DNA of 64,000 nt from Arenicellales bacterium (lineage in GTDB: Bacteria; Pseudomonadota; Gammaproteobacteria; Arenicellales; JAHEKD01), in contig JANQSD010000005.1 in the NCBI GenBank assembly GCA_028284225.1, positions 1-64,000 on the forward strand, given 5' to 3'. This document shows positions 42,087 through 50,766 of this stretch, one piece after another. Position 1 is the first letter of the stretch, and the number at the start of each line of letters is the position of its first letter. The notes under the pieces are model-generated. The model was not told the origin of the DNA and did no database searches. It saw nothing but the letters and a program-made list of their open reading frames with translations. The position numbers were made by a program, and so were the translations under genes.

Positions 42087-43094
42087 TCAGGCTGATAGCT
42101 CGCTAATTTTATCTATCAAGCTTTTTGGAACATTGATACCTTCAATTTCAGTTTTTTCCCGATTTTGATGACGCCGCTCTCCCGGTAAGCGTGTGCCTGG
42201 TTGGTCGAGTAGTTCGGCGAATAATTGTTCAGCATGTGCAAAAGGATCATCCGGGTGGCCAAATTTTGTCGGATCAATAGCAATCAACAGTTCACCACCT
42301 TGGGGTGGTCCACCATCATTATTGTCTCTTGTCGCGGCTTCGAAGCTGGCAGCCTCACCTAATAGTGGTCCCACCAGTAGCTCAATCATCAATGCTATTG
42401 AAGCTCCTTTATAACCGCCGAAGGTCAGCATTGCCCCTTCGAGTACTTCATTTGGATCAGTCGTCGGTTTTCCGTCCTTGGTAATGCCTACGCCCTCCGG
42501 TAGCTGATGACCTTCGCGGGCAGCGATCATCACTTCACCTCTGGCCATCGCGGCTGAAGCCTGATCAAAGACCATCGGCGATTTGTCCTTTCTGGGCCAA
42601 CCAAATGCCATTGGATTGGTGCCGAAAAAAGGTTTGCTGCCACCCGCTGGCGCAACCGCCGGTTTGTAAGCGGTGAAAGCAAATGCGGCCAGTCCCATTT
42701 CCGCCAGTGCTTCGATTTCCATCCACAGCGCAGCAAAATGATGAACTCGGATCAATGCCATCGCCGCAATGCCGTTTTGTCTGGCACAATCAGCAAGTGG
42801 TTGTTTGGCTGTCTTAAGTGCCAGAGGTGCATAGCCGTTATGTGCATCGAGCTGCAACACGGTAGGTGCAAGTTGTTTGATTGTCGGTTTTACATCACCT
42901 TTTACCTTGCCGCTTTTTAAAGAGGCTGCATAGCCAGGTAAGCGAAATAAGCCATGTGCATGACAACAATCGCGCTCTGCTGCGGTCATGGTTTCGGCCA
43001 GGGCTGTCGCATTATCATGGTCGCAGCCATTGGCGATCATGCAATCGTAGGCCAATTGGTAGACCTTATCTAAGGATAAATTTATTTCGCTCAT
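42087..43094 (-). CDS. Ldh2/MDG2-family NAD(P)-dependent oxidoreductase
   Basis: This 335-residue protein of the malate/L-lactate dehydrogenase (YlbC/DlgD/DpkA) family has ERDCCHAHGLFRLPGYAASL, AMALIRVHHFAALWME, GTNPMAFGWPR and GGYKGASIALMIELL. Members reduce or oxidise 2-oxo acids or cyclic imines such as piperideine- or pyrroline-2-carboxylate. At the end of the amine-catabolic block, an imine or oxo-acid reductase fits. It lies 21 bases after the DUF3726 gene. Confidence 0.85.
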   Translation of the reverse strand: MSEINLSLDKVYQLAYDCMIANGCDHDNATALAETMTAAERDCCHAHGLFRLPGYAASLKSGKVKGDVKPTIKQLAPTVLQLDAHNGYAPLALKTAKQPLADCARQNGIAAMALIRVHHFAALWMEIEALAEMGLAAFAFTAYKPAVAPAGGSKPFFGTNPMAFGWPRKDKSPMVFDQASAAMARGEVMIAAREGHQLPEGVGITKDGKPTTDPNEVLEGAMLTFGGYKGASIALMIELLVGPLLGEAASFEAATRDNNDGGPPQGGELLIAIDPTKFGHPDDPFAHAEQLFAELLDQPGTRLPGERRHQNREKTEIEGINVPKSLIDKISELSA

Positions 43095-43115
43095 CGTTGT
43101 TGTTCCTCAAGAGTT

Positions 43116-43742
43116 TTATTCGCTTGGTCCTGCACCGCGCCTGGACTGTTCAGTAGCCGGGACATAGGTTTTATGTGCATAACTGTTTAAGAAATTCCAG
43201 TCTGCGGTATCAATCTCTTGCCCCGTTACACGTGCATTTTCACCATTCACAGGTTGAGCAGTAAAAATACCATCGGCATATTTAACATAATCACAAATCA
43301 GCGTGCCGTTTACGTTAGATTTTAATTTGCCGTCAGCGTAGTTGAACAGGTTGTCGTGGTACTGATAACTAATGCTTAGCTTAGCCTGATCAGCGAGTCG
43401 TGCCAAAAACGGTAACAAAAGCAAAGGAAATCCTAATCGCTTGAATGAATATTCCTGATTAGAGCTGCCTACAAACGTATCTGCTATGTAAGACCCGGTA
43501 TGAATAGGGCAGAGAATGTCGTGGTCGGCATGAATGTGATTCTGACTTTCAATAATAGGGGGTTTAAGTTTCTCATGCTCAGTTTGAATCAAAAAGCTAC
43601 AGAGCAGATTAACACCAGGAAGCTTAAAGGCGGCTAACCAGCGAGCAGCCTTACCGATTTCTTCAGCATAACCCCATGCCATACCGGCACCACGCGCCGC
43701 TTTTTTACAATGTGAATCAATTTCATTCAAAGAATAAATCAT
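43116..43742 (-). CDS. DUF3726 family protein
   Basis: The N-terminal pattern YSLNEIDSHCKKAARGAGMA and YAEEIGKAARWLAAFKLPG is typical of DUF3726, whose function is unknown. No signal peptide or membrane segment is present. The gene overlaps the preceding 567-residue gene by four bases and precedes the Ldh2-type gene, so it is tied into the catabolic operon. It may be an accessory or structural subunit; I see no catalytic motif. Confidence 0.75.
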   Translation of the reverse strand: MIYSLNEIDSHCKKAARGAGMAWGYAEEIGKAARWLAAFKLPGVNLLCSFLIQTEHEKLKPPIIESQNHIHADHDILCPIHTGSYIADTFVGSSNQEYSFKRLGFPLLLLPFLARLADQAKLSISYQYHDNLFNYADGKLKSNVNGTLICDYVKYADGIFTAQPVNGENARVTGQEIDTADWNFLNSYAHKTYVPATEQSRRGAGPSE

Positions 43743-45442
43743 GCAGCCTCTTCAGGCAGGGGCGGATAAGCCCAATCGTCTGCCGGCATGCTGGCTAATT
43801 CATCTGGATAAGGTGCATATTGGAACATATTAATCCTCACCCAACGATCAGACCGTGGATCGAATTTAGTAGCACCAAAAAAAGAAAGCTTCAGTCTCAG
43901 CATATCGATGGGTAACATATCAGCTGCGATCAGATTGTCTTGAATTTCCATATATGGGTGATGCTTATACTGTTGAATACGTCGGGCGATATGACGATAT
44001 TCAGGATGCTCGAGTAAAAATTCGGCTAATAACGTTGAGCCATCACAATGTTCCAATGCATTGTAAAACTGACTGACATGCCAACCAATACATAGTGGTT
44101 GCTCAAGCTCCATACCGGGCTCTTCAAAGCGTTCGCCCAGCCGTGGTTCCAGTTTTTCCTCAGAGACATACCAGAAGCGGCTGCGATTATTATCTTGTGA
44201 ATAATCATGTGAAAGTGCCCAACCATAGTCACGCTCAATTACTTCACGCATAGCCATAATGCTCAGTCGTCCATTAATAAGCGCGAGCCTGGTTTCATCT
44301 GCAGTCATGCAGTCGGTCAGTCCATCAACCAGTTGTGCAAAAGGTTCCATCAACAACATGGCAAGCTGCTCTTGTCCTTCAAGTGATAGACGTTGCTCAG
44401 ACCAGCGATATAACCGATCCCAGGGAGAATCATGGTTGAAGTTGAAATCGTTTAAGTAATCTTGCAGTTGTTCAAGGTCGTGTCTGAGCTGCTTTATTTT
44501 AGGTTCCTGTATAGGGTGTTCAGAATGCCATTGCTGAACATTTATTTGGGCCCTTAAAACAAATTGCTTGAATTCGCTAACTTGTTCTTTGCTTGCGGTT
44601 TTAAGATTACGTACTCTGGCTAATGCTTCTTCACGGGCCACAATCCAGTTATTAATAAGTGTCGGGTGGTTAACCAAAAACGGAGCCATGCCTAATCCGG
44701 TTGAGTTGCCTACGCCAAGACAACGCTTTAGATCAGCGTCTAATCTTGCCGCCCTATCGCTACCTTTCACTTTTGCCAGGTGCTCAACTAAATCCACTGT
44801 AAAGGTTCGGGTTAGCCAGACGCTTAGCATCTCTGCTCGAAAAGGCGCTGACAATTCTTCCCGCTGCCAAACCAGGTCACGGTCCGCTGCGCCGAATTTT
44901 CCAGCACCATACACTGCTGTAGTTCGCATTAAATAGCCAACTTTTTCCAACTCTTCCCGTTCGGGTTGCAGCCCTTGCGATAGCGCTTCAATAACTGAAT
45001 TGAACATGCGTGTAGAACGATTAGCCCGTGATAAGGAAATTTCGCGGCTGCTAATACGTCCGGCTTCTTGTAACGGCACATTTTGCCTTAAGCGCTCTAT
45101 ATCAGCGTTAGATGGCACACCATCAAATAAAGTAAATGTGGCATCCCAGGCTTCGGCAATGACACGATCAGAGCGTAATTCGTCGGGTAAATCATGGGCA
45201 AACGCAACCAGCGAATAGGTGCGTTTTGGGCTAATGGCTTGGTAGACAGCATGACCAACTCCATGATTATCGATCTGCCAGACACTGCGTTTAAATCGCC
45301 AGTTTTCCTGCTTTAGATGCCTGAGCAAAGTACGCATGAATGATAAACGGCACTGATGAGCGCTGCCCATTCGAGCCAGTTTCATCACCTGGGCAGCAGG
45401 ACGCCAAAGATGTTTTAGATCAGTGTCGTGTGCCTGTTGCAT
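43739..45442 (-). CDS. Uncharacterised 567-residue protein in the amine-catabolic operon
   Basis: I cannot assign a family. The protein is soluble, helical and rich in Arg, Glu and Trp, with a recognisable N-terminus (AHDTDLKHLWRPAAQVMKLA) and conserved-looking segments (GYLMRTTAVYGAGKFGAADR; KRCLGVGNSTGLGMAPFLV). The Gly-rich stretch could bind a cofactor but is not a standard Rossmann motif. It overlaps DUF3726 on one side and the dipeptidase gene by one base on the other, so it is clearly part of the operon. Its function may be learned with its partner DUF3726. Confidence 0.7.
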   Translation of the reverse strand: MQQAHDTDLKHLWRPAAQVMKLARMGSAHQCRLSFMRTLLRHLKQENWRFKRSVWQIDNHGVGHAVYQAISPKRTYSLVAFAHDLPDELRSDRVIAEAWDATFTLFDGVPSNADIERLRQNVPLQEAGRISSREISLSRANRSTRMFNSVIEALSQGLQPEREELEKVGYLMRTTAVYGAGKFGAADRDLVWQREELSAPFRAEMLSVWLTRTFTVDLVEHLAKVKGSDRAARLDADLKRCLGVGNSTGLGMAPFLVNHPTLINNWIVAREEALARVRNLKTASKEQVSEFKQFVLRAQINVQQWHSEHPIQEPKIKQLRHDLEQLQDYLNDFNFNHDSPWDRLYRWSEQRLSLEGQEQLAMLLMEPFAQLVDGLTDCMTADETRLALINGRLSIMAMREVIERDYGWALSHDYSQDNNRSRFWYVSEEKLEPRLGERFEEPGMELEQPLCIGWHVSQFYNALEHCDGSTLLAEFLLEHPEYRHIARRIQQYKHHPYMEIQDNLIAADMLPIDMLRLKLSFFGATKFDPRSDRWVRINMFQYAPYPDELASMPADDWAYPPLPEEAA

Positions 45443-46428
45443 TATGGTTTGTTAGCGAAATTATTTTGAAAAAATTTAAACCAGTTATTACCCATAATGG
45501 CATGCACTTCAGACTGGTTAAATCCAACTCGATGTAAACCTTGTTCAACGTTGCCAAAATCACGGTTATCTTGAAACCAAGTAGGCATTGGTGGGAAACC
45601 GGCATTAGCGGCAGAGCCTTCACCGTAGTCTATTTGCTTAGTCCAGCGTCCGCTGCGCATCCACTCAACAATCGAGTCTGGCTGATCCTGACATAAATCG
45701 GAGCCAAGTCCCAGATGCTCAACACCGATCAAGTCTGCTGTTCGCGCGATTGCGTCGCAAAAACTTTCCAGTGTGCACTGACTGCCGTCCTTTAAGTGAT
45801 GGGGATAGAGTGAAAAACCGAGCATACCACCTGTTTGGGCGATCGCTTTTATGACCTCATCGGTTTTATTGCGTAATGCCGGATGCCAGGATTTTGGATT
45901 GGCATGGGTGATTACAACCGGTCGTTCACTGATGTCACAGGCTTGTAAGGTGGACGTATTAGCTGAGTGGCTCATATCGACGACCAAGCCTAAGCGATTC
46001 ATTTCTTTGATTACCTCGCGCCCCATGCGAGTAATGCCGGTATCTTCACTTTCATAACAGCCTGTCGCCAGCAGCGATTGATTGTTGTAGGTCAGCTGCA
46101 TAAAACGGGCGCCCAAGGTGTAAACGATTTCGACCAGACCGATATCGTCTTCAATTGGAGAGGGGTTTTGAAAACCAAATAGGATAGCCGTACGATTAGA
46201 TTGTTTAGCTGCCTCAACATCTTCAGCAAATTTGGCATGCATAATTAAATCACTGTGTTGCTCAAACCAGCGATTCCATTGCTCTATGTTTAAGACTGTT
46301 TCGCGGAAGTTTTCATGATAAGCAATAGTGACATGTACCGCATCAACATTACCTTCTCGCATCTGTGTGAAGATTTTTTCGCTCCAGTTTGCATATTGCA
46401 GACCGTCAATGCGGAAGTTCTGCTTCAT
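45442..46428 (-). CDS. M19 (renal/membrane dipeptidase) family protein lacking HxD
   Basis: The TIM-barrel family is recognised from VVDMSHSANTSTLQACDISE, RPVVITHANPKSWHPALRNK and LGLGSDLCQDQP. The N-terminal HxD metal pair of true dipeptidases is replaced by IDGLQYANWSE, so peptide cleavage is doubtful. A similar divergent M19 protein sits beside the dimethylglycine catabolism genes of Pseudomonas (recalled, not checked here), which fits the methylated-amine context. It overlaps the aldehyde dehydrogenase gene by one base and the 567-residue gene by one base. Confidence 0.8.
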   Translation of the reverse strand: MKQNFRIDGLQYANWSEKIFTQMREGNVDAVHVTIAYHENFRETVLNIEQWNRWFEQHSDLIMHAKFAEDVEAAKQSNRTAILFGFQNPSPIEDDIGLVEIVYTLGARFMQLTYNNQSLLATGCYESEDTGITRMGREVIKEMNRLGLVVDMSHSANTSTLQACDISERPVVITHANPKSWHPALRNKTDEVIKAIAQTGGMLGFSLYPHHLKDGSQCTLESFCDAIARTADLIGVEHLGLGSDLCQDQPDSIVEWMRSGRWTKQIDYGEGSAANAGFPPMPTWFQDNRDFGNVEQGLHRVGFNQSEVHAIMGNNWFKFFQNNFANKP

Positions 46429-47876
46429 TAGACCTGACCGGAATGAATATAACTGGTTTTAACTGTGGTATAAAACTCAGCGGCATACTGGCCTTGCTCA
46501 CGCGGACCATAGCTGGAATCACCCCGGCCACCGAATGGCACATGATAGTCAGTGCCGGCAGTTGGCAAATTAACCATGACACAGCCGGTTTTAGCATTAC
46601 GTCTGAAGTGGCTGGCTTTAGCTAATGATTCAGTGATGATCCCGGAAGTTAAACCGAAATTTGTATCATTAACCGTTTCCAGTGCCTGCTCATAAGAATC
46701 CACTTTGATCACGCAGGTCATGGGTGAGAAAAGTTCTTCACGATTCACACGCATATCATTTGTTGTATTGGTAAAAACAGTCGGACTCATATAATAACCT
46801 TCCGTTTCGCGTTGCAATTGTTCGCCGCCGCAAACCAGAGTGCCGCCTTCGTTTTTCGCTAATTCAACATAGTCAAGGTTTTGTTTTAGCTGGTTTTCAC
46901 TAACCACCGGGCCCATTTGGGTGCCGTCCTTTAAGGCATGATCGACGATCATATTATTAGCTCCTTTGACTAAGCGTTCGACAAATGCATCATGGATGGC
47001 TTCATGCACAACCAGGCGTGAGGAAGCGGTGCACTTCTGACCGGTACCGCCGAAAGCACCATTGAGGGCACAGGCAACAGCGGTGTCAAGATTGGCATCA
47101 TCCATGATAGCCAAAGCGTTTTTCGAGCCCATTTCCATTTGAACTTTGGTTAAATTTTGAATTGCTGCTGCGGCGATGCTTTTGCCCACCTCCACAGAAC
47201 CGGTAAAACTGATTGCATTAACAGCTGCTGATTCAATCAATTGTTGGCCGACTTCCCGACCGGCGCCCATGATCAGATTAAAAATGCCTTTAGGCAATCC
47301 CTTGTCTGTTTGTTTGCTTATGATTTCAGCTACTGCCACTGCTGAGGCAGGAACTAAATTAGCCGGTTTCCAGATCACAGCATTGCCAAATGCCAATGCC
47401 GGTGCGATTTTCCATACTGCAGTTGCTGTTGGAAAGTTCCAGGGTGAAATAATGGCTACGGTACCAACAGGTTCACGATTAACAAATATTTCCACGCCCG
47501 GTCGTACAGAATCAGCGGTATCACCAATCTGACGTAATACTTCTGCCGCGTAATAAGTGAAAAACTGACCGGCGCGATAAACTTCTCCTTTACCCTCGGC
47601 AAGTGGTTTGCCTTCTTCACGAGACAATAATTCACCAAGTTCTGCAGAGCGTGCCATCATTTCTTCACCAATAGCATTCAATATCGTTTGTCGCTGCTCC
47701 AATCTGGTTTTGGCCCAGATTTTCTGCGCCTCATTAGCCGCATCAAGGGCTTTGTCGAGCTGTGCTCGATCCGCCTGTGCGTAGACGCCGATCAAATCTG
47801 ATAAATCAGAAGGGTTATGGTTTTCAATTTGACTATCAGATGTTGTCCATTCTCCTGCGATATAGTTTGGTTTCAT
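46428..47876 (-). CDS. Aldehyde dehydrogenase, 2-oxoglutarate-semialdehyde type
   Basis: The NAD(P)-dependent enzyme has the catalytic Cys in GTGQKCTASSRLVV and Glu in VQMEMGSKNALA. The sequence style (FGGTGQKCTASSR) is that of ketoglutarate-semialdehyde dehydrogenases, but aldehydes in amine breakdown are also possible. The start is placed at the Met of MKPNYIAGEW (47876), where homology begins; an ATG 19 codons upstream is within the LysR-regulated leader. It is the first gene of the five-gene minus operon ending at 42087. Confidence 0.87.
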   Translation of the reverse strand: MKPNYIAGEWTTSDSQIENHNPSDLSDLIGVYAQADRAQLDKALDAANEAQKIWAKTRLEQRQTILNAIGEEMMARSAELGELLSREEGKPLAEGKGEVYRAGQFFTYYAAEVLRQIGDTADSVRPGVEIFVNREPVGTVAIISPWNFPTATAVWKIAPALAFGNAVIWKPANLVPASAVAVAEIISKQTDKGLPKGIFNLIMGAGREVGQQLIESAAVNAISFTGSVEVGKSIAAAAIQNLTKVQMEMGSKNALAIMDDANLDTAVACALNGAFGGTGQKCTASSRLVVHEAIHDAFVERLVKGANNMIVDHALKDGTQMGPVVSENQLKQNLDYVELAKNEGGTLVCGGEQLQRETEGYYMSPTVFTNTTNDMRVNREELFSPMTCVIKVDSYEQALETVNDTNFGLTSGIITESLAKASHFRRNAKTGCVMVNLPTAGTDYHVPFGGRGDSSYGPREQGQYAAEFYTTVKTSYIHSGQV

Positions 47877-47951
47877 GCAGTCTTTCCAGTGGCTAAAGTT
47901 TTGATTAGATATAGCATTATAGATATGAATCATATTTCTGTTTATCTAAAA

Positions 47952-47973
47952 TTATTGAATTTAATTTCAATAA
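47952..47973. promoter_or_regulatory. LysR-type operator palindrome
   Basis: TTATTGAA and TTCAATAA flank TTTAAT in the short gap between the aldehyde dehydrogenase gene (minus) and the LysR gene (plus). It contains a T-N11-A core as LysR proteins prefer. Likely binding site of the adjacent regulator. Confidence 0.6.
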
Positions 47974-47993
47974 AATTGAAATATAATAATTAA

Positions 47994-48860
47994 ATGCAGA
48001 CCAAACTGGATCATATGAAAACCTTTGTGGCAGTAGTAGAGGCCGGTTCATTAAACGAAGCAGCAAAAATCCTGAATCGAACACCTTCCGCTATTTCCAT
48101 GACTCTAAAACAGTTCACCGAATCATTGGGTAATGAGTTATTTGAAACAGATCGAAAATCATCGCTGACACCATTTGGTTATTTCGTACTGGAACAATCA
48201 CGCGATGCATTGAAACATTTTGAGGATTCGATGCAAACAATTCATCGTTATGCCAGAGGCAATTACGGTACTGTGCGCGTTGCTGCAGTACCCTCATTTT
48301 CGACACGTTCATTACCAGCAATTGTGAAGCAATTCAACCGTTATTCCAGTGATGTTCATCTGGAGATCAGGGACATGGATTCAGCCCTGATAAACAAAGC
48401 AGTGCAAAATGGTGATATTGATTTCGGTATTGCCAGTAAAATCGGCATGTCGAACCAGATACAGGCTGAACTGATTCTGCAGGAACCCTTTGGTGTTGTT
48501 TGCCGATCCGCTTGTGAGCTGGCAAAACGTAAATCCATTAGCTGGGGATTGCTTGATTCTGAGGAGTTTATCGCTAATAACCTGGTAAAGTTAATTGATC
48601 ATCCGGCGGTTAGGCAATTGGTCCAGAAATCAACGCTGCATATACACAATGTTGCTTCGCTGTTAAGTTTTATTAATGAAGGTTTTGGCGTAACCATACT
48701 GCCGCGTAGTGCGGTGCCTGATAATCAGAATTTAGCTTTTATCCCGTTATCGGATAATTCCATGCAACGTCAGTTGTTTATCCTTAAGCACCGAAAACAT
48801 CGCCTCAATCCAGCTGCAAATAAGTTTAGGGAATTCATCCTGCAACAAGCAGGGCTATGA
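47994..48860 (+). CDS. LysR-family transcriptional regulator
   Basis: The 288-residue protein has the LysR helix-turn-helix (KTFVAVVEAGSLNEAAKILN, then TPSAISMTLKQF) and a periplasmic-binding-like effector domain (VRVAAVPSFSTRSLPAIVKQ). It is divergent from the minus-strand operon of aldehyde dehydrogenase, dipeptidase-like and Ldh2 genes and most likely controls it through the palindrome at 47952-47973. The inducer is unknown. Confidence 0.85.
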   Translation: MQTKLDHMKTFVAVVEAGSLNEAAKILNRTPSAISMTLKQFTESLGNELFETDRKSSLTPFGYFVLEQSRDALKHFEDSMQTIHRYARGNYGTVRVAAVPSFSTRSLPAIVKQFNRYSSDVHLEIRDMDSALINKAVQNGDIDFGIASKIGMSNQIQAELILQEPFGVVCRSACELAKRKSISWGLLDSEEFIANNLVKLIDHPAVRQLVQKSTLHIHNVASLLSFINEGFGVTILPRSAVPDNQNLAFIPLSDNSMQRQLFILKHRKHRLNPAANKFREFILQQAGL

Positions 48861-49224
48861 ACGCCCCTAGGTGTTATTAATAGACATTGCCGTTTTGTTA
48901 AATTAACGATCAACGGGAAATGAAATGATCGGCAAAGATAAAGGACTCTATAATTGCAGTCTTGTATTGATCTTTTTTACTAGGAAATGAAATGAGCATT
49001 AACAAGGAACCCCTTCTAATCTCCCCTGAGAGGGACCGGCAATCATTCGGAGTTGGGCAATTCTGATCAACTCCTATCTTGTTCACCGGGAAATGAAACG
49101 GGCTTCAAACTTGGACTTTGTTTGAAGGCATCATTCAGCTTCCCAGTTAATACTTTCATAGTAAATTCGATTTGCCTCACTTCGAATAATTTCCCATCCC
49201 CCTTTCAGGGGGAGTTAGAGGGGG
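48861..49224. repeat. Intergenic repeat cluster, GGGAAATGAAA and CCCCCTTTCAGGGGG elements
   Basis: No gene is seen in these 364 bases. GGAAATGAAA recurs at least three times (near 48915, 48980 and 49090). A hairpin CCCCCTTTCAGGGGG is near 49199, next to GCCTCACTTCGAATAATTTC. The same words recur at 54860-55275, partly in the other orientation. They look like non-coding dispersed repeat units inserted between catabolic genes. Confidence 0.65.
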
Positions 49225-50766
49225 TCAAAGCATAATCGGAAATTCTGCCTTAATCTGTGCCAGAACTTCTTGTGAAATATGAGTCGGTAAAGGCGCAGCT
49301 AGTAACTCACGGGTACGTTCTCTGGCTCGGTCAAGTAAATCTTCAGCCCCCTGGTCGTGCCATTCTTGTGGTGTGGTTCGATCACCTAAGTCCGGGTAGA
49401 AATAGTCTTTTTGCATACGTTCAAGAGTTTGATCATGGCCGAGGAAATGCCCGGGTCCATCGATGCACACATCTTTGATGGTTGCTAATGACAAGGTATC
49501 GTCGTTAACTTCTATGCCACGTGTCGCGCGCATGACCGCTCCAATTAAGTCATTATCCAGCACAAAACTTTCCAGCGAACAGGCCAGTAAACTGCCATAC
49601 ATGCCAGCTGCCTCGTAAATTAAATTAGCGCCGGCCAGAGCGCTCATCAATTCGGTATAACCTTTTTCATAACCGGCCTGAAAGTCAGGTAGCTTGGAAT
49701 CGGTCATGCCGGCTGAGACAGCAGCAGGAATGCCGTAATACTGGGCCATTTGCGCACAGGCTGCCATCAATAAACCTTGTTCAGCACTGCCACCTGACAT
49801 GGCGCCCGTGCGAAGATCCGAGACAAACGGCAATGCGCCAAATAAAGCGGGATGGCCTGGGTTGAGCAGGTTTAAATAAATCAGGCCCGACAATACTTCC
49901 GCCGTTTGCAGGGCAACAGCGCCTGCCAATGCAGCTGGACTGGTTGCCCCAGCCTGACCCGCAGAGACCAGTTTTAACGGTATACCTTGATCGGCCGCCG
50001 TCTCGATGACAGCCAGGGCTTCTTCTGCAAATTTTAGAGGCGGTACGATAAAGCAGGTCGACACGCATAAGAATGGCCGTGCTCTAAACGCAGTTTCACT
50101 GCCTGCAACTGTATGCAGCATTTTAACGGCTTCATCTAAATTAGCTGCGCTAGTGAAGCTGGTGCCGATCGGTTTTTTGGTGCCGGCCATGCAAGCAAAG
50201 CAGGTGTTTAAATCCATCAAACGTGGATCTTCAATTTCCCGTGGCACCACAGTGCGCTGAAACATATGAATATTAGGCAAAGCATCGGCTAACCTGGCCA
50301 TGTTGTACAAATCTTGTAGCGTTGAATTACGGACTTGGCGTGTTTCAGAATCAATAATATGCACTGCTGCACCGGATGTGCCGAGATGAATGCGTGTTGA
50401 GGATGGATCTAAATCATAATTCGGGTCCTGGGCATAAAGCGGAAAGCCCCTGCCGGTTTGAGCCAGCGTATCTTCAACAAGGGTTTGTGGAAATAATAAT
50501 CTGCCGTCATCGGTGAGTTGTCCGCCGGTCCCGGTAACAGTTTCTACACAACGTTTGGTGGCATCTCGTAGACCGACTTGAGCTAAGATATCTAGTGCTG
50601 TGCGATGCACTTTTTCGACATCATCTTTACTGAGAGGGCGATAAGTTCCGCCTTCAACTCCCGGCCAGATGGCACCCGTATCGCCGGCCCCGGCCCCACC
50701 TTGGCGTGCTTTTTTTCGAGCCGCTCGACCACCTGCGCGTCTTATTTCTGTTATGACCTCATTCAT
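49225..50766 (-). CDS. MttB-superfamily (trimethylamine/betaine methyltransferase-like) protein
   Basis: The 513-residue TIM-barrel protein belongs to the MttB/COG5598 family: STRIHLGTSGAAVHIIDSET, ALPFVSDLRTGAMSGGSAEQ, GHFLGHDQTLERMQKDYFYP. No in-frame UAG occurs, so it is a non-pyrrolysine member like the glycine-betaine, proline-betaine or carnitine methyltransferases. Those need a corrinoid partner (MtqC-type), and none is in the window. The odd basic N-terminus (RRAGGRAARKKARQGGAGA) is a typical extension of proteobacterial members. It overlaps the MmgE/PrpD gene by four bases. Confidence 0.85.
   Translation of the reverse strand: MNEVITEIRRAGGRAARKKARQGGAGAGDTGAIWPGVEGGTYRPLSKDDVEKVHRTALDILAQVGLRDATKRCVETVTGTGGQLTDDGRLLFPQTLVEDTLAQTGRGFPLYAQDPNYDLDPSSTRIHLGTSGAAVHIIDSETRQVRNSTLQDLYNMARLADALPNIHMFQRTVVPREIEDPRLMDLNTCFACMAGTKKPIGTSFTSAANLDEAVKMLHTVAGSETAFRARPFLCVSTCFIVPPLKFAEEALAVIETAADQGIPLKLVSAGQAGATSPAALAGAVALQTAEVLSGLIYLNLLNPGHPALFGALPFVSDLRTGAMSGGSAEQGLLMAACAQMAQYYGIPAAVSAGMTDSKLPDFQAGYEKGYTELMSALAGANLIYEAAGMYGSLLACSLESFVLDNDLIGAVMRATRGIEVNDDTLSLATIKDVCIDGPGHFLGHDQTLERMQKDYFYPDLGDRTTPQEWHDQGAEDLLDRARERTRELLAAPLPTHISQEVLAQIKAEFPIML

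Noticed and set aside
44568-44936. Plus-strand frame of 122 codons inside the 567-residue gene
   Set aside because: It is the opposite-strand shadow of a long gene fixed by overlaps with both neighbours, and it shows no motif.
49225-50766. Pyrrolysine-containing trimethylamine methyltransferase
   Set aside because: The reading frame contains no in-frame UAG at the active-site region, and no pyl genes are seen.
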